Of a DNA stretch of 64,000 nt, positions 55,850 through 64,000 are shown in pieces. The stretch spans positions 1-64,000 of the forward strand of contig NZ_VFRQ01000014.1 of assembly GCF_006385705.1 (NCBI RefSeq), read 5' to 3'. The notes beneath the pieces are model-generated. The model made no database searches, had not been told where the DNA came from, and saw only the letters and a list, made by a program, of their open reading frames with translations. How positions within the stretch are numbered: the first letter of the stretch is position 1; the number at the start of each line of letters is the position of its first letter. The position numbers were made by a program, and so were the translations under genes. The stretch is from Pontibacter mangrovi (GTDB taxonomy: Bacteria; Bacteroidota; Bacteroidia; Cytophagales; Hymenobacteraceae).

Positions 55850-58108
55850 ATGAAAAAACATTACGCTTACACAAATGATGTAAATCAAAATTATCATACC
55901 TCCTCCCGGCTGTGGTATCTTTTTGCCTTTAGCCTTTTGTGCTTTCTTCTAAATCCTGTGCTAAGCATTCATGCTAGTGCCCAAACAGGTACCGGTGAAC
56001 TAGCAGAAGACGAGGCGATTATCTGGCTGACTACGCCAGGGTCAGGGTCTATTTTGGATTGTTATACCAACGAAATAACAATCGTATCTACTGTTCATAA
56101 AGGCGGTGTAAACCTTGATGAGGGAGCGACCTACCAATGGACTGGGCCGGATGGCTTTAGCTCCGATAAAAAAGATATAGTTGTTACAAAGCCAGGCATC
56201 TATAAATTAATTGCAAAAACCACCAATGGCTTAACTGGCCAAAACTCTATCGAGATACTAGGGTACAATTACCCTAAGAGGTTTGCCGGACCCGATTTAA
56301 ATGTTCATCCTTCTACTAAAACAGTTAAACTACAGGGTTACTCACATGGCTTTTACGATATCTCCTGGGAGGCTAGCAACGGGGGCAACATTGTTTCAGG
56401 AGGGAACACCCTCAACCCGATAGTAGACGCACCCGGCACATATACTATCACCTTAACCGGAAGGCGAAATGGGTGTACCATGCAAGACACCATGGTAGTC
56501 ACCGAAGCGGAAGATGTTTTTATAGCACGGATAACCAATGGAATACCCGAAATTGATTGTGATGGAGAACCCATTTTGCTAGATTCATACGTGACACTAA
56601 ATGGCAATGAGGTGAAGGAGGGTATCACGTACAGATGGACTGGCCCAAATGATTACACGTCGGATGCACCAAATGCTGAAGTTAATGAGCCGGGCATGTA
56701 TACGCTTGAGGTTAAGCATAATGCTACAGGATTAACTTCATCCGCGACAAAAGGTGTAACGCAAATGCGCTTTCCGGAAGGTAGTGCAGGCCCCGATAAA
56801 ACACTCACGTGCGCTAATCCTACCGTAACGCTGGAAGGATCCATCACAAATGATTTCGGCGAACCTATATGGCTTGCCAGTGATGGTGGCCATTTCGTTT
56901 CTGGTTATAGAACACTAAATCCGGTCGTTGACGCAACTGGCACTTATACTTTAAGGCTCCAGCACCCAAAAGGATGCCCAGTGGAATACACTGTAAAAGT
57001 AACCCGCGAGGAGGGGCCGTCTATTAGCGCTACCGGCGGCAAACTGGATTGCCTAAGCGGTTCCATACAGCTTACAGGCTCATCTGATACTGAAGGAGTA
57101 AGCTACTCCTGGACCGGTCCGGACGGCTATACATCCAGCGAGCAAAATCCTATAGTTAAGATGGCCGGCGATTATACGTTTACTGTGACAGACCCGCAGA
57201 GCGGCTGCAGCGCCTCCACCATGGTTGCCGTGACACCAGCCTCTTCGGAGCTTACAGCTAAAGAATACCTTATCGACTTCAACAGCGCGAAAAAAGGCCT
57301 GATCTCAAGTATAGAGACTGAGGCGGGCACGGTAAGTATAATGGGCAGAAAGCGCAACCCGGGGAGCACAGAGACCTTTGCGCCAGAGAACCACGCAGCC
57401 ATATTCGACTCTCAGGCACCTACCGGAGATGACGCTGACCTCTACACAACGGACTGGGGCCAGGTGCTGATAATCAACACAAACCTATCCGATGTGCCGG
57501 ACGATAACCAGTGGGGCGGAGAATTGATCCTGGATTTCTCAGCTATTGGCCCAGTAACCTTGGAATCTATAGGCGTGCTAGACATGGACCTTTACGAGGA
57601 CATGTCGTGGGTATACTTGTATGACGAGGCAGGAAACGAGCTACATAAAGTACACCTGAAAACATTGGGTAACAATAGCAGGCAGACAGTTGACCTGGGC
57701 AATACAAGAGGCGTCACAAAAATGAAGGTGGTACTGGATGGCAGGGACGGCTCAGGCTACTTTGCCGGCTCCAGTGCAATAGATGACGTCAAGTTTAGGG
57801 TGGAGAAAGAGGTAGCCATCCCATGCCAAAATGCGCAGCAGCAAGAGGCGCTCCAGGCGCTAGCTTATCCTACTACCTTCAGCGACAAAGCAACAATTCA
57901 GTTCACGCTGCAGGACGCCGGAGAGTATACGGTCAATCTATATGATACCCAGGGCATCCTTGTAAAGCAGCTTAGCACAGGCACGGCTATGGCCAATGAG
58001 CAGGTGACCATTGAGGTTGCTGCAGGTAACATGAAGGAAGGTATGTACCTTGCCCGCATCGTTAGCCCTGCCGGCAGCAAAACCCTCAAACTGATACTAA
58101 AGCGTTAG
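55850..58108 (+). CDS. T9SS-exported repeat protein
   Basis: A 752-residue secreted protein. A signal peptide (ending about residue 45, FLLNPVLSIHASAQ) precedes Ig/PKD-like repeats that alternate between two types: type A carrying YxWTGPDGxxS and a PGxYxL strand (about 85, 250 and 425) and type B carrying GPD...LEG..., ASxGGxxVSGxxTLNPxVDAxGTYT (about 150 and 325). A jelly-roll-like domain follows (about 475-650), then a C-terminal sorting domain (about 670-752, YPTTFSDKATIQFTLQDAGEYTVNLYD...VKQLS, ending KTLKLILKR), the type A signal of the type IX secretion system. It is likely surface adhesive. Confidence 0.9.
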   Translation: MKKHYAYTNDVNQNYHTSSRLWYLFAFSLLCFLLNPVLSIHASAQTGTGELAEDEAIIWLTTPGSGSILDCYTNEITIVSTVHKGGVNLDEGATYQWTGPDGFSSDKKDIVVTKPGIYKLIAKTTNGLTGQNSIEILGYNYPKRFAGPDLNVHPSTKTVKLQGYSHGFYDISWEASNGGNIVSGGNTLNPIVDAPGTYTITLTGRRNGCTMQDTMVVTEAEDVFIARITNGIPEIDCDGEPILLDSYVTLNGNEVKEGITYRWTGPNDYTSDAPNAEVNEPGMYTLEVKHNATGLTSSATKGVTQMRFPEGSAGPDKTLTCANPTVTLEGSITNDFGEPIWLASDGGHFVSGYRTLNPVVDATGTYTLRLQHPKGCPVEYTVKVTREEGPSISATGGKLDCLSGSIQLTGSSDTEGVSYSWTGPDGYTSSEQNPIVKMAGDYTFTVTDPQSGCSASTMVAVTPASSELTAKEYLIDFNSAKKGLISSIETEAGTVSIMGRKRNPGSTETFAPENHAAIFDSQAPTGDDADLYTTDWGQVLIINTNLSDVPDDNQWGGELILDFSAIGPVTLESIGVLDMDLYEDMSWVYLYDEAGNELHKVHLKTLGNNSRQTVDLGNTRGVTKMKVVLDGRDGSGYFAGSSAIDDVKFRVEKEVAIPCQNAQQQEALQALAYPTTFSDKATIQFTLQDAGEYTVNLYDTQGILVKQLSTGTAMANEQVTIEVAAGNMKEGMYLARIVSPAGSKTLKLILKR

Positions 58109-58170
58109 CCAAAGCTACTGCCACGGGCGTTATTCACCGTGCGCGAACTGATTTATTCCAGTTTAATTTA

Positions 58171-58215
58171 AAAACCGAAAGCCTGCAAAGCGAACTTTTG
58201 CAGGCTTTCGGTTTT
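58171..58215 (+). terminator. Terminator after T9SS repeat protein
   Basis: AAAACCGAAAGCCTGCAAA (58171-58189) and TTTGCAGGCTTTCGGTTTT (58197-58215) give a perfect 19-bp stem with A and T ends. Confidence 0.9.
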
Positions 58216-58606
58216 AATATTGGTTCGGTGCAGAGGTAGGTAATGCTCTGCTACAGATAAGGCGAAATAGTGAATAATACCATTATTAAATGAAGAGTGC
58301 GCACTGGTTTATTATTAAATTTACCTCTAGCCTAAACCCACCCCTACCCCCTCCAAGGAGGGGAATTTGCCTGCAGATTTAAAAATTTTAAAGCGCATGG
58401 ATCAACTGATATTGGCATAAGTAACTACCTCACGAAGCTGCAGGACAATATCAAAAAAATTTACCCTACACTCTGTAGTTAATTCACCCAAAACAGCATA
58501 CAGCATACGTTACGCGCAACAGATGGATGCCCGCTTGTTACACTGACAGTATGCAGTCATTCCTTCGTTTCATTCCTGCAGTGGTGAAAACGAGACGGCA
58601 CCTACC
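58216..58606. repeat. Spacer with dispersed GC-rich element
   Basis: AACCCACCCCTACCCCCTCC then AAGGAGGGGAATTTGCCTG (58336-58372) is a second copy of the element at 32723. No gene is seen in the remainder. Confidence 0.5.
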
Positions 58607-59008
58607 TCACGACGGAAAGTGCTGCTCCAGCAGACTGGTTATTTTCTGCGTTGTCAGGGGTTTGTTTAGAAAGCCGGCAACTGGCAAGTCGGCAAAGCAT
58701 TGGAGGTCGCGTGGATGGTTGGACGTTGTCAGGATAACGACCTTTATAGATTCCTTTTGCTCCAGCTCAAGTTCCTGAAAAGCTGTCATAAACTCCACCC
58801 CTCCCATTACCGGCATGTTGATGTCCAGCAGGATAAGATCTGGGATGGCGTCGGATTGGGATTGCTGCTCCAAAAGCTGAAGGGCGATTTTGCCGTTGTT
58901 GGCGATTTGCACTTTCTCAACGGCATCTATCTTCTCCAACAGCTTTCTGTTTACAAAGTTGGTAACCGCGTCGTCGTCTATCAACAGGATACTGGCGTTT
59001 TTTCTCAA
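58607..59008 (-). CDS. Single-domain response regulator
   Basis: A 133-residue CheY-like receiver without an output domain. ILLIDDDAVTN provides the acidic pocket, LILLDINMPVMGG the phosphoacceptor Asp, TTSNHPRD the Thr region, and FLNKPL the Lys. The start lies 16 bp after the end of the kinase gene, and the two form a two-component pair. Output is likely through phosphotransfer or protein contacts rather than DNA binding. Confidence 0.93.
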   Translation of the reverse strand: MRKNASILLIDDDAVTNFVNRKLLEKIDAVEKVQIANNGKIALQLLEQQSQSDAIPDLILLDINMPVMGGVEFMTAFQELELEQKESIKVVILTTSNHPRDLQCFADLPVAGFLNKPLTTQKITSLLEQHFPS

Positions 59009-59024
59009 TGTAAGTGCTTTTAAT

Positions 59025-61328
59025 TTACTCTGATGCTTTGTCGTTCTTTCTTATAAAGACCATGAATTCGCTCCCACGCCCCTCTTTACTAGACAAGGTG
59101 ATGTAGCCTCCGGCCCCCTCCACTATTTTTTTCACCATGTACAGCCCGATACCTGTCCCCTCCACATGATCATGAAACCGCTTGAACATGGTGAACAACT
59201 GTTCCTGGTTTTTAGGAGACAACCCTAATCCATTGTCCTTAACAGTTAAAACGTGATAGTCTGGCTGCTCTTGGCAGCTAATACTGATAACCGGAGCCCG
59301 TTCCTCGGAAGCATACTTCAGCGCATTAGAGACAAGGTTCAGCACCACACTCCGCAGGTTTTTCTCTGAAAAATAAATTGATGTACAATCGTCAACCTCT
59401 ATCTCAATCCTGGCGGCCGATGCTTTCAGGTGAGGCTCCAGGTCTAACAGGATCTCGCCGATCAGCTCGCGCAGGTTCACTCGGTTAGCCGGGCCGGCAT
59501 TTTCCTGCTGCAGCTTCACCAGATCAGTAAGGCTAGTGATGGTGCGCTTGAATCGCTCCACGGAGCGCTCCATCATACCGATAATATGCCTGACGTCAGC
59601 TTCCTGAAACTCCCCTTCCGCTAGTTCCTCAGACAAAAGCCCGATAAGTCCTTCAATATTGGAGATGGGTGCTTTTAAATCATGTGATGCTGTGTAGATA
59701 AAGTTATCCAGGTCATTGTTGATTCGAACCAGTTCCGTGTTCTTGGCCTCCAGGGAAGCCTCTGCCTTCTTCTGGTTATCAATATTGGTATTGGTTCCGA
59801 CCCAGCGACGGACGTTGCCCTTTTCGTCCTTTACCGCGTAAGCCCGGGTCAGAAACCATCGGTATTCCCCGTCTGCCCCTCTTAGCGGGAAAGTCAGCTC
59901 CCAGGTCTCCCCTGCCTGCCAGGCGCGCTGCACAAAGGCCACCACACGCTCCACGTGATCCGGATGATGCACTTTCTCCCAGCCCCACCCAAGCATCTCA
60001 TCCTCCGTGGCACCGGTATACTTAAACCAGCGCTCGTTGTACCAGTAAATATTACCCTCAGGATTAGCCATCCAGGCTAGGTTTTCTATGTTATTGGCAA
60101 AGATCCGAAACTGCTCCTCGCTTTCCCGAAGGGCGGCCTCGGATTCTTTGCGCCTGGTAATGTCGCGTGTAACGGCCAGGTGCGATCCGCCGCCTTGCCC
60201 TGGAAGCGGTACAGCGTGGGTTTCCATCCTGCGGCGCGTGCCTTTTAGCCCGATGATATCAAACTCCCAGCTCAGGCTGTTTCCTGCGCAGACGGAAAGG
60301 TGATGCTTTTTCCAGGCTGTGCGGTACTCCGGGGCTATCACGTCTAACACGCTAGCTTTACCAAGCAACTCTTCATCGCCCTCTATCATAGTTAGGCCGC
60401 ACGGGTTCATGTACTCCAGCCTGCCACCCGGCGACACGATTTTGATGCACTCCGGTGTCGCCTCGATAATGGCCTGCAGCCGGGCCTCGCTCTCCTCCAC
60501 ACGCTTTTTCGCCAGAACCTGTGCGGTTACGTCTTGGGCGATGCTGAACACCCCGCACGGCTCACTGTCATCAGTTTCCTTGTAGTAGGGCTGGCAAACA
60601 ATGTTATAGTAGTAAACCGACTCATTCCCTTCAACCGTCAGCTTCGTGGGATGCTCCAACACGGAAAGAGTCTGACCGGTTTTGCGTACCTGGTCCAGCA
60701 TATCGGCGAACCCCTGGTCCTTGGCCTCCGGTATCGCCTCAAAAAGAGGCTGCCCGATAATGTCCTTTGACTTACTGTAGAACCGGAGCATGTCATCGTT
60801 AATCAGCTCGATAAGATTCTCGGGGCCGGTCATGATGCACACTGCCAAAGGGGCCTGCAAAAAAAGGCTGTATTTCTCCTCTATCGCCCTAAGATCGGTC
60901 TCCCTTTTATCTGCCAAGATTTTCTCGGTGATATCGTCCGTGGTGTGCAGAATGTAGTGCAACTCGCCGCGACCGTCTGCCACAGGCCTGCTATTTGCAG
61001 ACCAGTAGCGCACCTCAAACCCTCCGGCTGGTGTCGGCACGTCGTAACGCACCGTGGGCATCTGGTCCGGCACCTTGTTCTCCACAACGTTCTGCAGGGA
61101 TGTTCTTAGGCTGGCGGGGCCGGTGGCCGTGATGGCCTTTGGGTTCTCAGGATACACCTCAAACACGCCTCTGCCCATCACATCCGCTCTTTGCTTTCCG
61201 GTACTCTGCAGGAGTTCGTCACTGATGGCTAGAATCGTGTACAGGGGTGGATTCGGCTTTAAAACTAGAAAACTCCCCGGTATGGTATTAAAAAGCAGTT
61301 CAAAGTTCAATGGTAGTTCCTCGTTCAT
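59025..61328 (-). CDS. Multi-PAS sensor histidine kinase
   Basis: A protein of 767 residues from ATG 61328 (MNEELPLNFELLFN). Four PAS/PAC domains in tandem (about 5-135, 140-270, 275-400 and 400-530) are followed by a coiled coil, HisKA with ASHDLKAPISNIEGLIG as phosphoacceptor, and HATPase_c with LVSNALKYASEE and DNGLGLSPKN. No membrane segment is seen, so signals are cytosolic or via bound ligands. WANPEGNIYWYNERWFKYTG is the typical PAS_3 core. The kinase core is closely paralogous to the one at 45881. Confidence 0.92.
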   Translation of the reverse strand: MNEELPLNFELLFNTIPGSFLVLKPNPPLYTILAISDELLQSTGKQRADVMGRGVFEVYPENPKAITATGPASLRTSLQNVVENKVPDQMPTVRYDVPTPAGGFEVRYWSANSRPVADGRGELHYILHTTDDITEKILADKRETDLRAIEEKYSLFLQAPLAVCIMTGPENLIELINDDMLRFYSKSKDIIGQPLFEAIPEAKDQGFADMLDQVRKTGQTLSVLEHPTKLTVEGNESVYYYNIVCQPYYKETDDSEPCGVFSIAQDVTAQVLAKKRVEESEARLQAIIEATPECIKIVSPGGRLEYMNPCGLTMIEGDEELLGKASVLDVIAPEYRTAWKKHHLSVCAGNSLSWEFDIIGLKGTRRRMETHAVPLPGQGGGSHLAVTRDITRRKESEAALRESEEQFRIFANNIENLAWMANPEGNIYWYNERWFKYTGATEDEMLGWGWEKVHHPDHVERVVAFVQRAWQAGETWELTFPLRGADGEYRWFLTRAYAVKDEKGNVRRWVGTNTNIDNQKKAEASLEAKNTELVRINNDLDNFIYTASHDLKAPISNIEGLIGLLSEELAEGEFQEADVRHIIGMMERSVERFKRTITSLTDLVKLQQENAGPANRVNLRELIGEILLDLEPHLKASAARIEIEVDDCTSIYFSEKNLRSVVLNLVSNALKYASEERAPVISISCQEQPDYHVLTVKDNGLGLSPKNQEQLFTMFKRFHDHVEGTGIGLYMVKKIVEGAGGYITLSSKEGRGSEFMVFIRKNDKASE

Positions 61329-61822
61329 GGTGTAAGGCCTTAGGGGTAACCAGAGGTAACGGACTTCTCTGGTTGGGTAAATATACAATTGAACTTCGAT
61401 TAAGTTTTACCATCCTGGAAATAGGCGGATATCTTAACCTATAATACTTAAAAACCGGGCAAATCATATGCTGTTGCCTTTCGCACTGGAGGCACAACCC
61501 ATTAGCTACCTATACAGGTTGTGTTATGCAGCCATACATGAAACAGAATTTTCCGCATCTGCCTAATAAAGACTATAGCCTCAAGAGCATGTTCAATTTT
61601 ATTTTTCTGTGCCGAGCTAATATGGGTTAGTACTACCTGCCGGCTCTGGCGAAAGCCCCAGCTTAAGTCAGTATCAGGTGTTTTCTCATGGCCTTTGTCG
61701 AGTTCTCTAAAGAAGTTGAACATACTCTCAGACGATAGAACGGACCAGCTTAATTCAAAGCGGTTGGTTTCAGTCTTTGTTATACTTTATACTTACTCAA
61801 CTTATACCTACTCAACTTATAC
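61329..61822. other. Non-coding spacer with a tandem repeat
   Basis: No credible gene; a 73-codon minus-strand frame (61502-61723) has no recognisable features. Next to the alpha-2-macroglobulin gene end, the 15-mer TTATACTTACTCAAC is repeated at 61787, 61802 (one change) and 61817. Confidence 0.5.
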
Positions 61823-61831
61823 TTACTCAAC
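61787..61831. repeat. Tandem 15-bp repeat, three copies
   Basis: TTATACTTACTCAAC (61787-61801), TTATACCTACTCAAC (61802-61816) and TTATACTTACTCAAC (61817-61831), with a fourth degenerate unit after it. The stop codon of the adjacent gene lies in the third unit and each unit on the minus strand carries a stop in that frame. Each intact unit contains the word TATACTT. Confidence 0.8.
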
Positions 61832-64000
61832 TTTTACTTGCTTCAGCCCCGTTCTGCCAAAGAAGGTCGGGAAGTACATGAGCGCTGCCTTGGCCGGGTT
61901 TATAGTATAAACTCCGCTGTAGCGCGGCAGCAGTTTGATAGTGTAGGTATACTTGCCTTTGGGCAACTTATCACAGAAGATGCTTACTTTGTTTCTTCGG
62001 TACTCCCGGTGCACCTCGTAGGCGCCTCTTCCTGTTTTCTCGCCATAAGAACAGCTGGCAGGTATGGGCACCTCCACCATCACATACTCCGCATCGGCCC
62101 TTACTTCCACCTCTACCAGCATTTCCACCGGCACACCGGCTTTCAGCGGCGCGCTTTCCTTTATGCCTTTTAGGGATGTCCTTACTACAAAATCCTTGGC
62201 TACGGCCTTTGGTTCGCTGTTCCAGGTGGTTTGGTAGGCTGTGAAGAATACAGGCAGCTTCCCTTGCTTTTCTACGGCCAGTGGCGCAGAGGCTACAAAG
62301 GTGGTATCTGTGCGGTGACTCTTTGCCTCAAATGAAACGGCTCCGGAGAAACTGAGCTTATTTGCCGCAAGGGCTGGCTCCTCAGCGGAGGCCTGCAGCA
62401 AGTCGGGCAGCAGGGTTTCAAGCACACGCGCCGACTCATAGGTGTTGCGCCAATGGCCACTGCCGCGCTCGCTTAGCAAGTATGCCCTGATTTGCGCCAG
62501 CTCGCGCTCGTGGTTGCCCTGGTTGCGCAGGATCTTGTAAGCCAGCAGCGTATTGGAGATGTTGTTGTTAAAAAGGCTCCGCTTTTTATCACCCCAGTAT
62601 AAGCCGCCTAGCATGGTTCGCTGTTTATACTTTTGCAGCGTGTCCAGTTGCACTGGCAGGTGGTGCTGTTGCTGCAGCAAGATCAGGCGTAGCCTTTCTT
62701 CCAGGCTCAGGCGCTTCTGTTTGCTCAGCTCGTTAAGGTAGCGCGGGTAATCTACTTCGGCTTTAAGCTGATGCAGCGTTTCCAGGGCCGTCAGTTTCTC
62801 AAACGTATGATTTCCTTCCAGTACGTACACCAGGTAGTCTTTCAGTTGTTCCTCTTTATACTTTGGTTCGAATCCTTCTTGCCTGGCCATCAACAGCGCC
62901 TGGCTGGCATGGCTCGTGATCCAGGTATAAGCCGGGCCTTGCTCCCACCAGGTCCAGGCGCCGTTGTGGAGCTGCGTTTTCTCCAGATGCCGCACCAGTT
63001 TCTTCACCATGCGCCCGTGCTCAAACTCCTGCCCCAGCTGCTTACGGATGCGCTGCTCCAGCAACAGGGCCATCAGCTTAGAGGCGGCCTGCTCGCTGCA
63101 CCAATATTCATACTTGTGCAGGTGGTCAATTTCGTCCAGCATCACCTCCAGCAAGTCGCTTTGGGTGCGCAGGGTTACCGGCCCCAACGCAGGGTCGAAG
63201 TTCAGAGTAAAAGCTGTGTCGGCGTAAAGTGGCAGGAACTGTCCGACGGTTTCTTCCACGCCCTTCGGAAAGATGCTGACATAGCGCCGTTCGCCGTCGG
63301 CCATACCGCCTTGCTGCTGCAGGCTGTACAGCACCTCCACAGAGTCCGGCGCCAACGCAGGGGCTGTTATCATTAAGGTATCTGTCAAGCTTCTTGTCAA
63401 GGTTCCTGTCGCTTCTTTCGCTTTATTGCCTCCTATCTCAAACCTCGTGGTCACGGTGGCTGAGTCCGGGAGGTAGTTGAGCGCCTTGCCCACCACATAG
63501 GCCTTATCGCCCTCCACCAAAAAGCGCGGCAAGTGTAGCGTGGCCATCATCGCCTTAAACGATTTGATGTTGGTAGAGTAGATGCCGCTGTTTCTGCGGT
63601 GATCCATGGCCAGCACATAGGTGTTCCAGCTGGTGATGTCATCCGGGAATTTGGCCGTAAAGGAAACCTCGCCCTGCTTGTTTGTTACCAGGCGGGGCTG
63701 CCAGATGGCATAGTCGGAGAAGTTGTTTCGGATGGCGTTGGCTTGTGTTGGTTGGTCCAGGTTGGCATCCAGGGGCGCGTCTGCGGTTAAGTTGCCTTTG
63801 GCGGTGGTGATGATAATGACGCCGGCTCTGGCAACCGCTCCATACAGGGCAGTCGCCTCCTCCCCTTTCAATACTTTTGTGCTCGTGATGCCTGCAATAT
63901 CCCCCTGAGAACCGCTGTATGGCACCCCGTCCACAATAATCAGCGGCTTGGCATCCTCCGCTTTCATACTTATACTTGAAACACCACGAATCTGCACACC
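61823..64000 (-). CDS. Alpha-2-macroglobulin-like protein with fused TonB plug domain (partial at right edge)
   Basis: The visible 724 or more residues lack the N-terminus, which lies beyond the window. The beginning (PLIIVDGVPYSGSQGDIAGI...VLKGEEATALYGAVARAGVIIITT) is a TonB-dependent-receptor plug-like domain. It is followed by an A2M domain (SDYAIWQPRLVTNKQGEVSFTAKFPDDITSWNTYVLAMD) and a thioester-type domain whose CSEQAASKLM corresponds to the CxEQ of bacterial A2M homologues. The C-terminal portion is beta-rich. Bacterial A2M proteins trap proteases in the periplasm; the plug fusion is known in Bacteroidota A2M-like proteins but rarely explained. Confidence 0.85.
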   Translation of the reverse strand, partial: GVQIRGVSSISMKAEDAKPLIIVDGVPYSGSQGDIAGITSTKVLKGEEATALYGAVARAGVIIITTAKGNLTADAPLDANLDQPTQANAIRNNFSDYAIWQPRLVTNKQGEVSFTAKFPDDITSWNTYVLAMDHRRNSGIYSTNIKSFKAMMATLHLPRFLVEGDKAYVVGKALNYLPDSATVTTRFEIGGNKAKEATGTLTRSLTDTLMITAPALAPDSVEVLYSLQQQGGMADGERRYVSIFPKGVEETVGQFLPLYADTAFTLNFDPALGPVTLRTQSDLLEVMLDEIDHLHKYEYWCSEQAASKLMALLLEQRIRKQLGQEFEHGRMVKKLVRHLEKTQLHNGAWTWWEQGPAYTWITSHASQALLMARQEGFEPKYKEEQLKDYLVYVLEGNHTFEKLTALETLHQLKAEVDYPRYLNELSKQKRLSLEERLRLILLQQQHHLPVQLDTLQKYKQRTMLGGLYWGDKKRSLFNNNISNTLLAYKILRNQGNHERELAQIRAYLLSERGSGHWRNTYESARVLETLLPDLLQASAEEPALAANKLSFSGAVSFEAKSHRTDTTFVASAPLAVEKQGKLPVFFTAYQTTWNSEPKAVAKDFVVRTSLKGIKESAPLKAGVPVEMLVEVEVRADAEYVMVEVPIPASCSYGEKTGRGAYEVHREYRRNKVSIFCDKLPKGKYTYTIKLLPRYSGVYTINPAKAALMYFPTFFGRTGLKQVKVE

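Noticed and set aside
55688-55897. A 69-codon minus-strand frame upstream of the T9SS repeat protein
   Set aside because: It overlaps the start of a well-supported gene on the other strand and has no recognisable features.
61502-61723. A 73-codon minus-strand frame between the PAS kinase and the A2M gene
   Set aside because: No signal, domain or coding context; could be a small gene but nothing supports it.

Overview
The window looks like chromosome of a Bacteroidota, most likely a Cytophagales/Hymenobacteraceae relative such as Pontibacter (inference from gene content; no database was searched). Supporting signs are a type IX secretion C-terminal sorting domain, a SusB-like GH97 enzyme, an outer-membrane receptor with a carboxypeptidase-like domain, LytS/LytTR signalling, promoters with the Bacteroidota -7 element TAnnTTTG, and a very abundant word AAGTATA/TATACTT (about ninety copies by eye on both strands).

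Region 1 (1-7.1 kb) is an AT-richer accessory island and the main discovery. Eight small unrelated minus-strand genes are separated by seven complete hairpin-forming sites of 50-130 bp. Each site reads NNNNAACG...[G/T]GTTNNNN. The bases next to GTT at one end of a gene are the reverse complement of those next to AAC at its other end, and they differ from gene to gene. This is the structural signature of circularisable integron cassettes. At the gene-proximal head of the array lies a tyrosine recombinase that is not a classical IntI: it lacks the IntI-specific insert and has a duplicated N-terminal module. Its reading frame is broken by one frameshift. Upstream of it are a truncated second integrase and a tRNA-Ser, a likely old insertion point.

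Region 2 (7.4-28 kb) is ordinary core chromosome: asparaginase and TatD; two glycosyltransferases, a polysaccharide deacetylase and a flippase-like protein; a GAF/SpoIIE phosphatase; ruvC, HIT, greA; a 2-hydroxyacid dehydrogenase; mgtE-rsmA; leucyl aminopeptidase-pdxA; and the yceD-rpmF-plsX-fabH lipid operon.

Region 3 (28-45.6 kb) has a LysM protein, an NfeD-type protease, kdsB, a SUI1 factor, a lipid kinase, a universal stress protein, gapA, tRNA-Glu, a Crp-type regulator, a GlcG/HbpS-like protein with a secreted hydroxyisourate hydrolase, and an outer-membrane receptor divergent from a LytS/LytTR pair. A 21-bp-period repeat array sits between the receptor and the pair.

Region 4 (45.6-64 kb) holds two multi-PAS histidine kinases (one with a response regulator), GH97, a metallo-beta-lactamase-fold hydrolase, a possible HNH-like zinc protein, a SIMPL protein, a second tRNA-Glu, a T9SS-exported repeat protein in a gene-poor stretch, and, cut by the right edge, an alpha-2-macroglobulin-type protein fused to a TonB plug domain.
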